Below, piece by piece: positions 5,585 through 6,274 of a stretch of DNA of 6,274 nt; within the stretch, counting starts at the first letter, position 1; each line of letters begins with the position of its first letter. The translations under genes were made by a program, and so were the position numbers. Source of the stretch: Betaproteobacteria bacterium (GTDB taxonomy: Bacteria; Pseudomonadota; Gammaproteobacteria; Burkholderiales; SG8-39); contig JAABQT010000100.1 in the NCBI GenBank assembly GCA_011391295.1, positions 1 to 6,274 of the forward strand, written 5' to 3'. The notes under the pieces were generated by a model. It was not told the DNA's origin. It made no database searches and saw only the letters and a list, made by a program, of their open reading frames with translations.

Positions 5585-6274
5585 ATGGATGCCCGCCTGC
5601 AGTCCGCGTTCGCTGCGCTGGTCGGCGAAAAGTACGTTCTCACCTCGCCACAGGACACCGCGGCCTACACCACCGACTGGCGCAGGCAGTACCACGCCGA
5701 CGCGCTGTGCGTGCTGCGGCCCGCGCATACCGCCGAAGTCTCGGCGGTGGTCGGCCTGTGCGCGCGCGAGGGCATCGCCATCGTGCCCCAGGGCGGCAAT
5801 ACGGGACTCTCGGGCGGCTCGGTCCCCACGGGAACGCGGCCCGAAATCGTGCTGTCGCTGTCGCGGCTCGACCGCATTCGCGCCGTCGACGCGCTCAATG
5901 ACGCCCTGACGGTCGAGGCGGGTTGCGTGCTGGCAGAAATCCAGCGTGCCGCGGCACAGGCCGGGCGGCTGTTCGCGCTGTCGCTCGGCGCCGAAGGCAG
6001 CTGCCAGATCGGCGGCAACCTCTCCACCAACGCCGGCGGCGTCAACGTCCTGCGCTACGGCAACGCACGCGAGCAGGTGTTGGGGCTGGAGGTGGTGCTG
6101 CCCGACGGGCGCGTGTGGGACGGACTTCGTGCGCTGCGCAAGGACAACACCGGCTACGACCTGAAGCAGTTGTTCCTCGGGGCCGAAGGGACCCTGGGGG
6201 TGATCACGGCCGCGGTGCTGAAGCTGCACCCCAGGCCGACGGCGAACGTCACGGCGTGGATCGCCATGCGCAAT
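5585..6274 (+). CDS. FAD-binding oxidoreductase, D-2-hydroxyglutarate/glycolate dehydrogenase type (3' end beyond window)
   Basis: The first 230 codons of an FAD enzyme of the VAO/PCMH fold (FAD_binding_4), which oxidises 2-hydroxy acids such as D-2-hydroxyglutarate, D-lactate or glycolate to 2-oxo acids. The frame stays open to the last base; full-length relatives are about 460-480 residues, so roughly half is missing, including the substrate-binding C-terminal domain. Visible motifs are: VLRPAHTAEVSAVV (43-56), the usual first strand-helix of the FAD domain; the pyrophosphate loop PQGGNTGLSGGSVP (68-81); SLGAEGSCQIGGNLSTNAGG (133-152), a typical FAD contact; RYGNAREQVLGLEVVLPDG (157-175); and FLGAEGTLGVITAAVLKL (197-214). 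No covalent-flavin His motif is evident. The ATG at 5585 gives the N-terminal length normal for the family, yet it has no Shine-Dalgarno sequence and lies 7 nt after a GATAAT. It diverges from the nitroreductase operon and may share its control. Confidence 0.9.
   Translation, partial: MDARLQSAFAALVGEKYVLTSPQDTAAYTTDWRRQYHADALCVLRPAHTAEVSAVVGLCAREGIAIVPQGGNTGLSGGSVPTGTRPEIVLSLSRLDRIRAVDALNDALTVEAGCVLAEIQRAAAQAGRLFALSLGAEGSCQIGGNLSTNAGGVNVLRYGNAREQVLGLEVVLPDGRVWDGLRALRKDNTGYDLKQLFLGAEGTLGVITAAVLKLHPRPTANVTAWIAMRN

Noticed and set aside
5567..6229. Upstream extension of the nitroreductase frame to an ATG at 6229, and another minus-strand frame at 5665-6045
   Set aside because: Both lie antisense to the FAD oxidoreductase, which carries unmistakable family motifs; the nitroreductase fold starts naturally after the ATG at 5566.

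Overview
The window is about 6.3 kb of dense, GC-rich bacterial DNA (roughly 70% GC judged by eye), with strong G/C preference at third codon positions. The base composition and the gene families suggest a betaproteobacterium, perhaps of the Burkholderiales. That is an inference: no rRNA or lineage-specific marker is present.

Layout: one complete six-gene run on the minus strand fills positions 31-5566. In transcription order it encodes a nitroreductase (4829-5566), a periplasmic LivJ-type ABC substrate-binding protein (3657-4829), a CitE/HpcH-type CoA-ester lyase (2771-3670), an MFS transporter (1626-2774), a small alpha/beta hydrolase (1001-1624) and a lipoprotein of the putative aminopeptidase family (31-1026). 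Successive genes overlap by 1, 14, 4 and 26 nt, or are separated by 1 nt, so the run reads as a single translationally coupled operon with no room for internal terminators. Diverging on the plus strand, 18 bp from the nitroreductase start, is the 5' part of an FAD-binding oxidoreductase of the D-2-hydroxyglutarate/glycolate dehydrogenase type (5585 to the window end). The 18-bp gap holds the only clearly promoter-like sequence. No tRNA, rRNA, CRISPR array, insertion sequence or phage gene was seen, and no gene-free stretch exceeds 30 bp.

How the genes may work together: an extracytoplasmic binding protein, an MFS carrier, a CoA-ester lyase, a hydrolase, a flavin nitroreductase and a divergent FAD 2-hydroxyacid dehydrogenase would fit an organic-acid or aromatic-compound uptake and breakdown locus. 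No substrate can be read from the sequence. The binding protein has no permease or ATPase genes beside it here, and the aminopeptidase-like lipoprotein may simply share the transcript.

The unusual points are modest. The MFS gene lacks any ATG/GTG/TTG start in the right place and seems to begin at a CTG overlapping the upstream TGA. The divergent gap contains overlapping -10-like hexamers so close to both ATGs that leaderless transcripts are possible in both directions. I saw no clear sign of a new defence or mobile system.
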